Shown one piece after another: positions 1 to 7,715 of a DNA stretch of 64,000 nt. The stretch comes from Micromonospora rifamycinica. GTDB taxonomy: Bacteria > Actinomycetota > Actinomycetes > Mycobacteriales > Micromonosporaceae. The stretch is from NCBI RefSeq assembly GCF_900090265.1, contig NZ_LT607752.1, forward strand, positions 4,154,001 to 4,218,000, read 5' to 3'. The position numbers were made by a program, and so were the translations under genes. How positions within the stretch are numbered: the first letter of the stretch is position 1; every line of letters starts with the position of its first letter. Below the pieces are notes generated by a model. It was not told where the DNA came from. It did no database searches and saw only the letters and a program-made list of their open reading frames with translations.

Positions 1-89
1 GTGGGCAGCCAGCGGCCGGCTCGCGGGCGGCCGGAGTGTCGGTGTTGACGCGGGTGGGGTGGCGTGATGTGCTCAGCCAGCCACCGCTA

Positions 90-112
90 ATGAAAATCGT
101 AGTCGTTATCAT
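90..112. promoter_or_regulatory. Zur/Fur-like operator candidate
   Basis: Arms ATGAAAA and TTATCAT (6 of 7 positions complementary) are separated by 9 bases, just upstream of the Shine-Dalgarno of the gene at 125. The AT-rich pattern stands out in a very GC-rich context and resembles boxes bound by Fur-superfamily zinc or iron repressors. A Zur-type gene lies nearby at 677-1069. Binding is inferred. Confidence 0.5.
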
Positions 113-124
113 CTAAGGAGGATC

Positions 125-517
125 ATGTCTCTCACCGTGCCACCCACCCTGCTGGAAGCCGCCGAAGCAGGTCCGGTCGACGACCGGGACTTCATCGCCT
201 GCGTACGGGACTCCCTGCCGTACGCCTGGCAGACCGTCAGCCGGGTCGTCGCCGACCTGGAGTCGTCCGGATCGGACCAGGCGGACAACTCGGTGCCCCC
301 GCCCGGCGAGGCGGAACGGGGACAGTTGCTGCGCGCCCTGGCCAGCGACGCCATCCGGTCCAGCCTGGAGCGTCACTTCGGGGTGAAGCTGGCGTTCCAG
401 AACTGCCACCGGGTGGCCGCGTTCCGCCCCTCGGCTGTCGACGGCACGCCCTACCGCCGGTTCGTCTCCACCCGTGGGCAACTGCTGAACCAGTCCCCCG
501 AGCTGCGGAACTGCTGA
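125..517 (+). CDS. Conserved actinobacterial protein, SCO5389-like
   Basis: A 130-residue soluble protein of unknown function with no signal peptide or membrane segment. It resembles, from memory, a conserved actinobacterial family named after SCO5389 in Streptomyces; signatures are the RDFIACVRDSLPYAW region near residue 21 and the C-terminal RHFGVKLAFQNCHRVA and LNQSPE motifs. The ATG is supported by an AAGGAGG ribosome binding site about four bases upstream. It sits behind a Zur/Fur-like box and is convergent with the zur-type gene, so metal-dependent control is possible. No function is assigned. Confidence 0.8.
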   Translation: MSLTVPPTLLEAAEAGPVDDRDFIACVRDSLPYAWQTVSRVVADLESSGSDQADNSVPPPGEAERGQLLRALASDAIRSSLERHFGVKLAFQNCHRVAAFRPSAVDGTPYRRFVSTRGQLLNQSPELRNC

Positions 518-528
518 CACATCACGGA

Positions 529-576
529 TCCGGCGAGCGGCCCGGGGTGCGGACGCGCACCCCACCGCTCGCCGGA
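529..576. terminator. Nested hairpin between convergent genes
   Basis: A perfect 12-bp outer stem (529-540 with 565-576) encloses a second 8-bp stem (544-551 with 556-563). There is no T tract. The convergent position just after the stop at 517 suggests a bidirectional terminator. Part of the right arm (caccgctcgccggacc) recurs about 50 bases downstream. Confidence 0.65.
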
Positions 577-676
577 CCACGGGCCGCCTCGCACCGCCGG
601 CCGTACAGGCACCGCACCGCTCGCCGGACCACCGGCCACACCGCACCGCACCGCCGTGGGCGCGTCCGGCGGCCGG

Positions 677-1069
677 TCAGCGGGCGCAGGCCGCGCAGGT
701 ACCGAAGATCTCGAAGGTGTGGCCGACCTCGGTGAAGCCGTGTTCGGCGGCGACCTGGTCGGCCCACCGCTCGACCGCCGGCCCGGCCACCTCGACGGTG
801 CTACCGCACTGCCGGCAGACCAGGTGGTGGTGGTGCCGGCTCTCGCTGCACCGGCGGAACAACTGCTCGCCGCCGGGCAGCCGGGTGGAGTCGATCTCCT
901 GGGTGTCGACGAGCAGTTGCAGGGTGCGGTAGACGGTGGTCAGCCCGACCCGGGCCTTGCGGGCCACCAGCATCTGGTGCAGTTGCTGCGCGGTGTGGAA
1001 GCCGTCGACCTCCCGCAGCAACGCCAGCACCTCGCCACGCTGGCGGGTGTTCCGGGTCACGTTCGGCAT
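677..1069 (-). CDS. zur: Fur-family transcriptional regulator, probably Zur
   Basis: A protein of about 130 residues with a winged-helix N-terminus (TTVYRTL recognition-helix signature near residues 44-50) and a C-terminal metal-binding dimerisation domain. The His-rich HHHHLVCRQCG segment and the terminal CAAC pair are the structural zinc-site pattern of Fur proteins. Spacing and the EIFGTCAAC ending look like actinobacterial Zur more than ferric or peroxide sensors. The frame stays open 26 codons further upstream to 1147, but the Met at 1069 begins the conserved part. No znuABC genes are adjacent, so the Zur call rests on sequence style. Confidence 0.8.
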   Translation of the reverse strand: MPNVTRNTRQRGEVLALLREVDGFHTAQQLHQMLVARKARVGLTTVYRTLQLLVDTQEIDSTRLPGGEQLFRRCSESRHHHHLVCRQCGSTVEVAGPAVERWADQVAAEHGFTEVGHTFEIFGTCAACAR

Positions 1070-1238
1070 CGCCTGGGTCACCGTACCGCCGTCTCCGCTC
1101 GTCGCCCCGACACCCGGCCGGCGGCCGTCGCTGCTCAGCGCCCCCACCCGTCCGCACGGAGGCCGTCACCATTATGCGGTGTGCAGGCAGGGAGCCTGTG
1201 CCCCCCGAATCGGCACGGTGTCGCGGGCACCCGACAGG

Positions 1239-1263
1239 AACCAGGACATGTAATATCCTGGTT
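1239..1263. promoter_or_regulatory. 25-bp palindrome, likely Rrf2 operator
   Basis: Outer arms AACCAGGA and TCCTGGTT are perfectly complementary across 25 bases, with further symmetric AT positions inside. It ends six bases before the Rrf2 ATG. The size and position fit an autoregulatory operator for the Rrf2-MFS operon. Confidence 0.65.
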
Positions 1264-1269
1264 GTGCGG

Positions 1270-1746
1270 ATGAGTGAACAGGTCGAGTGGGGGCTGCACT
1301 GCTGCCTCACCCTCGCCTGGATCGGCGACGACCACCCCATGCCCGCCGCCCGGCTCGCCGAATGGTTCGCGCTACCCCCGGCGTACCTCACCAAGTGCCT
1401 TCAGGCCCTCACCCGGGCCGGCATCCTCCAGTCGGTGCCCGGCGCACGCGGCGGGTTCCGGCTCGCCCGGCCCCCGGCCGAGGTGACAGTGCTGGCGGTG
1501 ACGGTGGCGATCGACGGGGCCGACAACCCGTTCCGCTGCACCGAGATCCGCCAGCGCGGCGCGGGGGTGGACCCCGCCGCGCCGGAGTTCCGCGTCCCGT
1601 GCGCCATCAGCACCGTGATGCACCGCGCCGACCTCGCCTGGCGACGCGAGCTGGCCGGTCACACCCTGGCCGACCTGCTCGCCGCGGCCCCCGCCGAGGC
1701 GGCCGAACGCACCCGCCGCCGCCACGCGGCGCTACCGCCCCGCTGA
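1270..1746 (+). CDS. Rrf2-family transcriptional regulator
   Basis: A 158-residue protein with the Rrf2 winged helix: N-terminal SEQVEWGLHC, a helix-turn-helix around residues 25-55 (LAEWFALPPAYLTKCLQAL) and the GARGGFRLAR wing. Several cysteines follow (about residues 90 and 110), but they do not form the canonical three-cysteine cluster of NsrR/IscR in order, so iron-sulfur binding is uncertain. The ATG at 1270 is preferred; GTG at 1264 lies at the palindrome edge. It is followed after four bases by an MFS exporter, suggesting a locally acting repressor relieved by an oxidant or toxic compound. Confidence 0.85.
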   Translation: MSEQVEWGLHCCLTLAWIGDDHPMPAARLAEWFALPPAYLTKCLQALTRAGILQSVPGARGGFRLARPPAEVTVLAVTVAIDGADNPFRCTEIRQRGAGVDPAAPEFRVPCAISTVMHRADLAWRRELAGHTLADLLAAAPAEAAERTRRRHAALPPR

Positions 1747-1750
1747 CCCC

Positions 1751-2968
1751 ATGTCCCACCTGCGCGCCCACGCCGGCCCGGGGCCGGCCACCACCCCGCC
1801 CCGCCGGGGCCTGGGAGCCACGCTGATCCTCGCCACCGGCACCTTCGCCGTCGGCACCGACGCGTTCGTGGTCGCCGGGCTGCTGCCCGACCTGGCCGTC
1901 GAGCTGCGGGTGTCCACCGCCGCCGCCGGCCAGTCGGTGACCGTCTTCGCGATCGCGTACGCGATCCTCGCCCCGGTGCTGTCCACCGTCACCGCCCGGC
2001 TGCCCCGCCGCACGCTGCTCGTCGCCGCGCTGCTGGTGCTCGCCGCCGGAAACCTGCTCTCGGCGGTGGCCGACACGTTGCCGGTGCTGGTCGCCGGCCG
2101 GATCGTCGCCGCCGCCGGTGCCGCCGCGTACACCCCGAACGCGGGTGCCGTCGCCGCCTCCCTCGTGCCGCCGACGCTGCGGGGCCGGGCGCTGGCCGTG
2201 GTGATCGGCGGACTCACCGTCGCCACCGCCCTCGGCGTCCCGCTCGGCGGGTTGACCGCCCGGTGGCTCGGCTGGCGGGCCGCGCTCGTCGCGGTGGCCC
2301 TGCTGGCGTCCGCCGTCGCGGTGGCCGTCCGGCTGGCCATGCCCGCGCTGCCCGGCGGCCCGGCGGTGCCGTTACGCGCCCGGTCCGCCGCGCTGCGCCA
2401 GCCCGCCGTGCTCACCGTGCTGCCGCTCACCGTGATCGGCATGGCCGCCAGCTACACCGTGTACGCCTTCGCGGCGCCGACCCTCGGCGCGCTCGGCGTC
2501 GACGCGTACCAGGTCAACCTGATGCTGCTGCTCTACGGCCTGGGCGCGGTCGCCGGCAACGTGACCTCCGGCTACGCCACCGACCGGTGGGGAGCGGTGC
2601 CGGTGCTGGTCGTCGGGTACGCCACCATGGCCGTCGCGCTGGGCGGACTCGGTGCGTTCAGCGTCACCGGCTCCGCGCCGATGCCCCTGGTGGGGCTGCT
2701 GGTCGCCGGCTGGGGCGCGGCGAGCTGGTGCCAGACCCCGGCCCAGCAGCACCGGCTGATCAGCGCCGCACCGCAGCAGGCCCCGCTGGTGGTGTCGCTG
2801 AACTCGTCCGCCATCTACCTGGGCATCGGCCTGGGCACCACGGCCGGCGGGGCGGCGCTGGCCAGCGGCGTACCGGCCATGTACGCCCTCGGTGTGGCCG
2901 GGGCGCTGGTGGCGCTGCTGGTGCTGCGCCTCGGCCGACGCCTCGCCCCGCAGACCCCGACACCGTGA
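1751..2968 (+). CDS. MFS transporter (AraJ/Cml-type efflux)
   Basis: A 405-residue inner-membrane protein with about 12 hydrophobic helices. The first helix carries GTDAFVVAGLLPDLA, and VAGRIVAAAGAAAYTPNAGAVAASLVPPTLRGRALA matches the signatures of drug- or sugar-efflux MFS proteins related to chloramphenicol resistance and AraJ. It begins four bases after the Rrf2 gene and is surely co-transcribed and probably induced through it. The substrate cannot be read from the sequence. Confidence 0.85.
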   Translation: MSHLRAHAGPGPATTPPRRGLGATLILATGTFAVGTDAFVVAGLLPDLAVELRVSTAAAGQSVTVFAIAYAILAPVLSTVTARLPRRTLLVAALLVLAAGNLLSAVADTLPVLVAGRIVAAAGAAAYTPNAGAVAASLVPPTLRGRALAVVIGGLTVATALGVPLGGLTARWLGWRAALVAVALLASAVAVAVRLAMPALPGGPAVPLRARSAALRQPAVLTVLPLTVIGMAASYTVYAFAAPTLGALGVDAYQVNLMLLLYGLGAVAGNVTSGYATDRWGAVPVLVVGYATMAVALGGLGAFSVTGSAPMPLVGLLVAGWGAASWCQTPAQQHRLISAAPQQAPLVVSLNSSAIYLGIGLGTTAGGAALASGVPAMYALGVAGALVALLVLRLGRRLAPQTPTP

Positions 2969-2979
2969 TCCGCGCCCCC

Positions 2980-3019
2980 GCCCGGGGCGGGGAGCACCCG
3001 CGCCAGCCCCGCCCCGGGC
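2980..3019. terminator. Bidirectional terminator-like hairpin
   Basis: A perfect 13-bp GC inverted repeat (2980-2992 with 3007-3019) lies between the convergent MFS and methyltransferase genes. There is no T tract, as is common in these genomes. Confidence 0.6.
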
Positions 3020-3029
3020 AGGGGAGCCG

Positions 3030-3812
3030 TCAGCGGCGCAGGCCCATCCCGGCGTAGCCGTGGGAGACCCGTTCCTGCGGCTCCCCGTCGGGCCGCCAGT
3101 CGGCCACCCGGACCAGACCCGGCTCGACCAGGTCGTACCCGTCGAGGAAGCGCAGCACCTCGGCGTGCGGGCGGGGCAGCAGCGGGGCGCTGCTGCGCCG
3201 GTAGACCGCCTGCCCCTGCTGGACGGGCAGCGGCGGGGCACCGTCCAGGGTCAGGTGGGACACGACCAGCGGGCTGCCCGGGACGGTCGCCTCCCGCAGC
3301 CGGGCCACCGCGTCCCACGGCTGCTCGGCGTCGGTGACGAAGTGCAGCACCGCCACCAGCAGCACGGCGACCGGGCGGTCGAAGTCGAGCACCGCCCGGA
3401 CCTCGGGGCGGGCCAGCAGCTCGTCCGGCCGGCGCAGGTCGCCCCGGACCACGGTGATCCGCCGGTCGACCGGCAACAACCGCCGGGCGTGCGCGACGGC
3501 GACCTCGTCGTAGTCGACGTAGACCACCGCCGAGTCGGGGGCGACCTGACGGACGATCTCGTGCACGCCGCCCTGGGTGGGCAGCCCGGCGCCGATGTCG
3601 AGGAACTGGCGTACCCCCAGCTCGGCGGCGTGCCGGACGGCCCGGCGCAGGAAGTGCCGGTTGGCCTGGGCGGCGATCCCGGTGTCCGGGAAGATCCGCA
3701 GGATCTGTTCGGCGGCGGCCCGGTCGGCGGCGAAGTTGTGGCACCCGCCGAGGTAGTAGTCGTACATCCGGGCCACGTTCGGCCTCTGCTCGGCGTCGGT
3801 CGGCGCGGTCAC
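3030..3812 (-). CDS. SAM-dependent methyltransferase, DUF574 family
   Basis: About 260 residues. The N-terminal ARMYDYYLGGCHNFAADR motif is the hallmark of the actinobacterial DUF574 (Methyltransf_19) family, followed by FLDIGAGLPT (SAM-binding glycine motif), VVYVDYDEVA (motif II acidic residues) and a Rossmann core. These are widespread, often multi-copy, enzymes with mostly unknown substrates. The GTG at 3812 is preceded by GGGGAGG at good spacing; the frame is open to 3848. It is convergent with the MFS gene, with no clear partner. Confidence 0.8.
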   Translation of the reverse strand: MTAPTDAEQRPNVARMYDYYLGGCHNFAADRAAAEQILRIFPDTGIAAQANRHFLRRAVRHAAELGVRQFLDIGAGLPTQGGVHEIVRQVAPDSAVVYVDYDEVAVAHARRLLPVDRRITVVRGDLRRPDELLARPEVRAVLDFDRPVAVLLVAVLHFVTDAEQPWDAVARLREATVPGSPLVVSHLTLDGAPPLPVQQGQAVYRRSSAPLLPRPHAEVLRFLDGYDLVEPGLVRVADWRPDGEPQERVSHGYAGMGLRR

Positions 3813-3975
3813 CGGCCCTCCCCTTCCGCTCACGGTCCACCGCCGCACGGCGGCACACCCCGATGTCTAGCACCCGGGGCGACGACATGTTGACCCGCCG
3901 TGTCGGCGAGCCGGCTGCGCGCAGTGGCCACCTGCCGGTATGACGGTGACATCGCCTGTCGCCGAGGAGGCCCCG

Positions 3976-4515
3976 ATGGACCCTGCCCGGGAGACCGTGG
4001 AGGTGGACCCGGCCCTGTTCCGGGCCGTGTACGACTCACCCGCCTCGCTGCCGGGGCGGCACCGCTGGACCACCCCGGAACACGACGTGCGCCGGCTGGA
4101 GAAGCTCCTCGGCATGCCGGCGCAGAGCATCGGCGCACCCCTGTGGGTCAGCGGCGACGAACCGGACTGCCCCAAGTGCGGGCGCCGGGCCACCTGGCTG
4201 GACATCGTCGCCTCGGCCCTCAAGGGCGTGCACGACCCGACGATGATCGCCACGGTGATCCTCGGCGACCGCCGGTACGTCAACACCGAGGTCCCGGACG
4301 CGATCGCCGGGGTGCACTGCCTCGACTGCCACACCCCGGTCACCGGGCTGCGCAGCTTCAAGTGCCACAACTGGGCGTACGCCTTCGAGGAGCTGGCCGC
4401 CGTGCGGGAGCGGATGCGCGGCGGGTCAGGCCCGACGGGCGGGCACGGCGGCTCAGGCCCGACGGGCGGGCACGGCGGATCAGGCCCGACGGGTGGGCCG
4501 CCGGCCGTGCGGTGA
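3976..4515 (+). CDS. Zinc-ribbon hypothetical protein with Gly-rich repeat tail
   Basis: A 179-residue soluble protein of unknown function. Two CxxC-type pairs (CPKC around residue 60 and CLDC around residue 111) suggest a zinc ribbon, and a further Cys lies in FKCHNWAYAF. The last 30 residues are three copies of a GGSGPTGGH-type repeat encoded by an exact 27-bp tandem repeat. A GAGGAGG site precedes the ATG at 3976 by five bases; an upstream ATG at 3940 is less likely. The 3' end overlaps the convergent GH65 gene by 36 bases. Confidence 0.7.
   Translation: MDPARETVEVDPALFRAVYDSPASLPGRHRWTTPEHDVRRLEKLLGMPAQSIGAPLWVSGDEPDCPKCGRRATWLDIVASALKGVHDPTMIATVILGDRRYVNTEVPDAIAGVHCLDCHTPVTGLRSFKCHNWAYAFEELAAVRERMRGGSGPTGGHGGSGPTGGHGGSGPTGGPPAVR
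4420..4500. repeat. 27-bp tandem repeat, three copies
   Basis: Units at 4420-4446, 4447-4473 and 4474-4500 differ at a few positions. On the plus strand they encode the Gly-rich tail of the zinc-ribbon protein; the end of the array also encodes the C-terminus of the convergent GH65 protein. Confidence 0.9.
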
Positions 4516-6825
4516 CGGCGGCTCCGGCCCCGGGTCGGGCACCGGCGGCATCGGCCGGGTCACCGCGGCCCCACCGGTGACGGTCACCGGCTCCCCGGCG
4601 TGCCGCAGCTCGACGGTCGTCGTCGGGTCGGCGTCGGGCAGCTCGTAGCGGGCCTCGTCCCGGGTCAGGGTGACCCGTAGCCGCTGCCCGTGCCACCGCA
4701 GGTGGAAGGTGAGCCGGTCGATCGGGGCCGGCAGCCGGGGGTCGAACGACAGCACGCCGGTGTCGTCGCGCAGCCCGCCGAAGCCCTCCACCACCGCGGT
4801 CCACGCCCCGGCCAGCGCGGCCAGGTGCAGCCCGTCGCCGGTCTTGTCGCCGAGGTCCGCGAGGTCGTGCAGCGCCGCCTCGGCGAACAGGTCGTACGCC
4901 AGGTCCAGGTGGCCCAGCTCGGCGGCGAGCACGGCCTGCGAGCCGGCCGACAGCGACGAGTCGCGGACCGTGCGGGCCTGGTAGTAGGCGAAGTTGCGGG
5001 CCTTGACCTCGGCGGTGAACTCCCCCGGGCAGCGCTGCATGGCCAGCACCAGGTCGGCCTGCTTGACCACCTGCCGCCGGTACAGCTCCAGGTAGGGGTA
5101 GTGCAGCAGCAGCGGGTAGTCGTCGTCGGTCATCGCCGCGAAGTCCCACTCGGGCTGGTCGGTGAAGCCCGCCGCCTGCTGGTGCACCCCGCGCTTACGG
5201 TCGTAGGGCAGGTGCACGGCGTCGGCGGCGGCCCGCCAGCCGGCGATCTCGGCCGGGTCGACGCCGAGCGCGGCGGCCCGCTCCGGGTGCCCTTCGGCGG
5301 CGTCGGCGGCCCCCCGCAGGTTGCGCCGGACCATCAGGTTGGTGAAGACGTTGTCGTCGACCAGGGCGGCGTACTCGTCGGGGCCGGTGATCCCGGTGAC
5401 GTGGAACGCGCCGTCGTCGGACCAGTGGCCGTAGCCGGCCCAGAGCCGGGCCGTCTCCACCAGCAGTTCCAGCCCGGTGTCGGCGAGGAACACCTGGTCG
5501 CCGGTGACCGTGACGTAGCGCAGCACCGCGTCGGCGACGTCGGCGTTGACGTGCAGCGCGGCGGTGCCGGCGGGCCAGTAGCCGGAGCACTCCCGGCCGC
5601 CGATGGTCCGCCAGGGGAAGGTCGCGCCGGTCAGCCGCAGCTCGGCGGCGCGTTCCCGGGCCTCGGGCAGGTGGGCGTGCCGCCAGCGCAGTGCCCCCCG
5701 GGCCACCTCGGGCAGCAGGTACGTCAGCACCGGCAGCACGTAGCTCTCGGTGTCCCACAGCACGTGCCCGTCGTAGCCGTTGCCGGTGAGCCCCTTCGCC
5801 GCGATGGTCCGGTCCCCGTCGGGCCGACCGGCCTGGAGCAGGTGGAACACCGAGAACCGGACGGCCTGCTGGAGTTCCGGGTCGCCGTCGATCTCCACGT
5901 CGGCGGTGCGCCACCGTTCGTCGAGGACGGCCCGCTGGTCGGCCAGCAGCGCGTCGAACCCGTGCCGCCGGGCGGCGTCGGCCTCGGCGGTGACCAGATC
6001 GGCCAGCTCGTCGGGGGTGCCGTCGTCGACCGGCGCGCACCCGTACGCGGCGAACTTGGTCAGCCGCACCCGCTCCCCCGGGGCGAGCCGACCCTCGACG
6101 GTCATCCGTAGCCGGTCCGGGGTGTGGTCGTCACCGTCGGTGAAGCCCGCCGGAATCTCCGTCTCGTGGGTGACCGCGACGGCGACCCGTTGGGCGCTGC
6201 GGTCGGTGCGGTGCACCAGCACGCCACGGTGACCGTCCGGGCGGTGCAGTTCGGCGGTGAGCGGGTCGTGGACGATCGAGGCGGCCCGGGGGTCGTCGCC
6301 GCGTTCGGGCACCCGCTCGTTGGCCAGCACGTCCGAGCAGACCCGGATCTCGACCGGCCGGTCGTCGAGCGGTTCGACCTGGTAGTGGACGGCGGCGACC
6401 GCCTGCCGGGGCAGCGAGACCAGCCGGGTGCTGCGGATCCGCACCCCGTGCCCGGCCGGCGAGATCCACTCGGTGTGCCGGCGTACCACCCCGGCGCGCA
6501 GGTCGAGGGTCCGTTCGTGGGTACGCACGGTGCCGGTGCGCAGGTCCAGCGGTTCACCGGCCACCCAGAGCCGGATCAGGGCGGCGTTGGGCGCACTGAT
6601 CACGGTGTCGCTCTCCTGCGGGAAGGCGTACCCGTCCTCGGGGTAGCTCTGCTCCCGCCGCTCGTGCAGACCGTTGAGGTAGCTGCCGGGCATGCCGTAC
6701 GGCTGGCCCTCGTCGAGGGTGCCCCGCCAGCCGACCCAGCCGTTGGCGAGCGCGAAGACGGACTCGGTCTCGCCGAGTCGGTCCAGGTCGGTGGTGGAGC
6801 GCCGGAGCTGCCAGGTGTCGTCCAT
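4480..6825 (-). CDS. Glycoside hydrolase family 65 (maltose/trehalose/kojibiose phosphorylase-type)
   Basis: A 781-residue cytoplasmic enzyme of normal family length. The N-terminal beta-sandwich starts at ALANGWVGWRGTLDE; the (alpha/alpha)6 catalytic barrel contains FPWRTIGGRECSGYW, HVNADVADAV and HVTGITGPDEY with the family's catalytic acid Glu. KQADLVLAM and SSLSAGSQAVLAAELG are further GH65 signatures. Family members cleave alpha-glucosidic disaccharides by phosphorolysis (or hydrolysis); which disaccharide is not decidable here. No beta-phosphoglucomutase lies beside it. The ATG at 6825 is chosen because the frame upstream loses homology and crosses the divergent PAP2 gene. Confidence 0.85.
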   Translation of the reverse strand: MDDTWQLRRSTTDLDRLGETESVFALANGWVGWRGTLDEGQPYGMPGSYLNGLHERREQSYPEDGYAFPQESDTVISAPNAALIRLWVAGEPLDLRTGTVRTHERTLDLRAGVVRRHTEWISPAGHGVRIRSTRLVSLPRQAVAAVHYQVEPLDDRPVEIRVCSDVLANERVPERGDDPRAASIVHDPLTAELHRPDGHRGVLVHRTDRSAQRVAVAVTHETEIPAGFTDGDDHTPDRLRMTVEGRLAPGERVRLTKFAAYGCAPVDDGTPDELADLVTAEADAARRHGFDALLADQRAVLDERWRTADVEIDGDPELQQAVRFSVFHLLQAGRPDGDRTIAAKGLTGNGYDGHVLWDTESYVLPVLTYLLPEVARGALRWRHAHLPEARERAAELRLTGATFPWRTIGGRECSGYWPAGTAALHVNADVADAVLRYVTVTGDQVFLADTGLELLVETARLWAGYGHWSDDGAFHVTGITGPDEYAALVDDNVFTNLMVRRNLRGAADAAEGHPERAAALGVDPAEIAGWRAAADAVHLPYDRKRGVHQQAAGFTDQPEWDFAAMTDDDYPLLLHYPYLELYRRQVVKQADLVLAMQRCPGEFTAEVKARNFAYYQARTVRDSSLSAGSQAVLAAELGHLDLAYDLFAEAALHDLADLGDKTGDGLHLAALAGAWTAVVEGFGGLRDDTGVLSFDPRLPAPIDRLTFHLRWHGQRLRVTLTRDEARYELPDADPTTTVELRHAGEPVTVTGGAAVTRPMPPVPDPGPEPPSPHGRRPTRRA

Positions 6826-6999
6826 CTGCACGGCGAGGAGGTACCCGGCGTCGGTGGGCCGCCAATCGCCGGAGCCGCTGTGAAAAGGCTGTGACGAAGG
6901 TCCGGCGCGACCCCGCACCGTTGCACGATGTGAGCTGTTCGGGTGTTTCCTCCACGATGACGGATCTGGACCCGGTATGAATCTTTGGTGAGGTGAGTC

Positions 7000-7623
7000 A
7001 TGTCCTGGAACGGCACAACCGACATTCCCGATATCAGTGCGGAGTGGTACCGCGACGTCGTCGAGCTGGCCGATTCCGCCCCGACCCCGGTGCAGTGGTT
7101 CGCGGTGCACTTCACCGAGGGGGTGATCCTGCTGCTCGGGCTGCTGCTGGTGGCCGTCGCCGCACCCCGGCTGCTCCGCGCCGACCCGTGGGGTCGGGCC
7201 GTCGCCCTGGTCGCGCCGGCCACCGTCGTGCTGGCGTACGGGTGCAGCGAGGTGCTCAAGTCGCTGATCGACGAGGACCGGCCCTGCCGGGCGGCGGTCA
7301 CCGTCCTGGCCGGTCCCTGCCCGGCGATCGGCGACTGGTCGTTCCCCAGCAACCACGCCACCATCGCCGGGGCGCTGGCCACCGCGATCGGGCTGCTCTC
7401 CCCCCGGTGGGGGCTGCTCGCCGCCCCGCTGGCCCTGTTCGCCGCGTTCTCCCGGGTCTTCGTGGGCGTGCACTACCCGCACGACGTGCTCGCCGGCCTG
7501 CTCCTCGGCCTGGCGGTCACCCTGCTGACCACCCTGTTGACCGCCCGCCCCCTCGCCGAGGTGCTGCGCCGGCACTCCGGCACCGCCCGCCGGGAACCGA
7601 TCGCCAGCAGCCCCCGCCCGTGA
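7000..7623 (+). CDS. PAP2-family phosphatase, membrane-bound
   Basis: A 207-residue membrane protein with about five helices and the complete PAP2 (phosphatidic acid/undecaprenyl-pyrophosphate phosphatase) triad: KSLIDEDRP (K-x6-RP), PSNH and SRVFVGVHYPHD (SR-x5-H-x3-D). It likely dephosphorylates a lipid phosphate at the outer face of the membrane. It is divergent from the GH65 gene across about 170 bases. Substrate is unknown. Confidence 0.88.
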   Translation: MSWNGTTDIPDISAEWYRDVVELADSAPTPVQWFAVHFTEGVILLLGLLLVAVAAPRLLRADPWGRAVALVAPATVVLAYGCSEVLKSLIDEDRPCRAAVTVLAGPCPAIGDWSFPSNHATIAGALATAIGLLSPRWGLLAAPLALFAAFSRVFVGVHYPHDVLAGLLLGLAVTLLTTLLTARPLAEVLRRHSGTARREPIASSPRP

Positions 7624-7652
7624 GCACGACCCCGCCGATCACGGCCCGGGAT

Positions 7653-7708
7653 CCCGGGGATCGCGGCCCGGGGATCGCGGCCCGGGGATCGCGGCCCGGG
7701 GATCGCGG
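7653..7708. repeat. 14-bp tandem repeat, four exact copies
   Basis: Four identical CCCGGGGATCGCGG units plus partial copies on either side fill the gap between the convergent PAP2 and prepilin peptidase genes. Each unit contains overlapping palindromic CCCGGG, so the array may also act as a transcription roadblock. Confidence 0.9.
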
Positions 7709-7715
7709 CCCGGCC

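Noticed and set aside
4480..7575. A 1031-residue reading frame across the GH65 gene and the PAP2 gene
   Set aside because: GH65 homology begins only at about 6825; upstream residues are the antisense of the PAP2 gene and its promoter.
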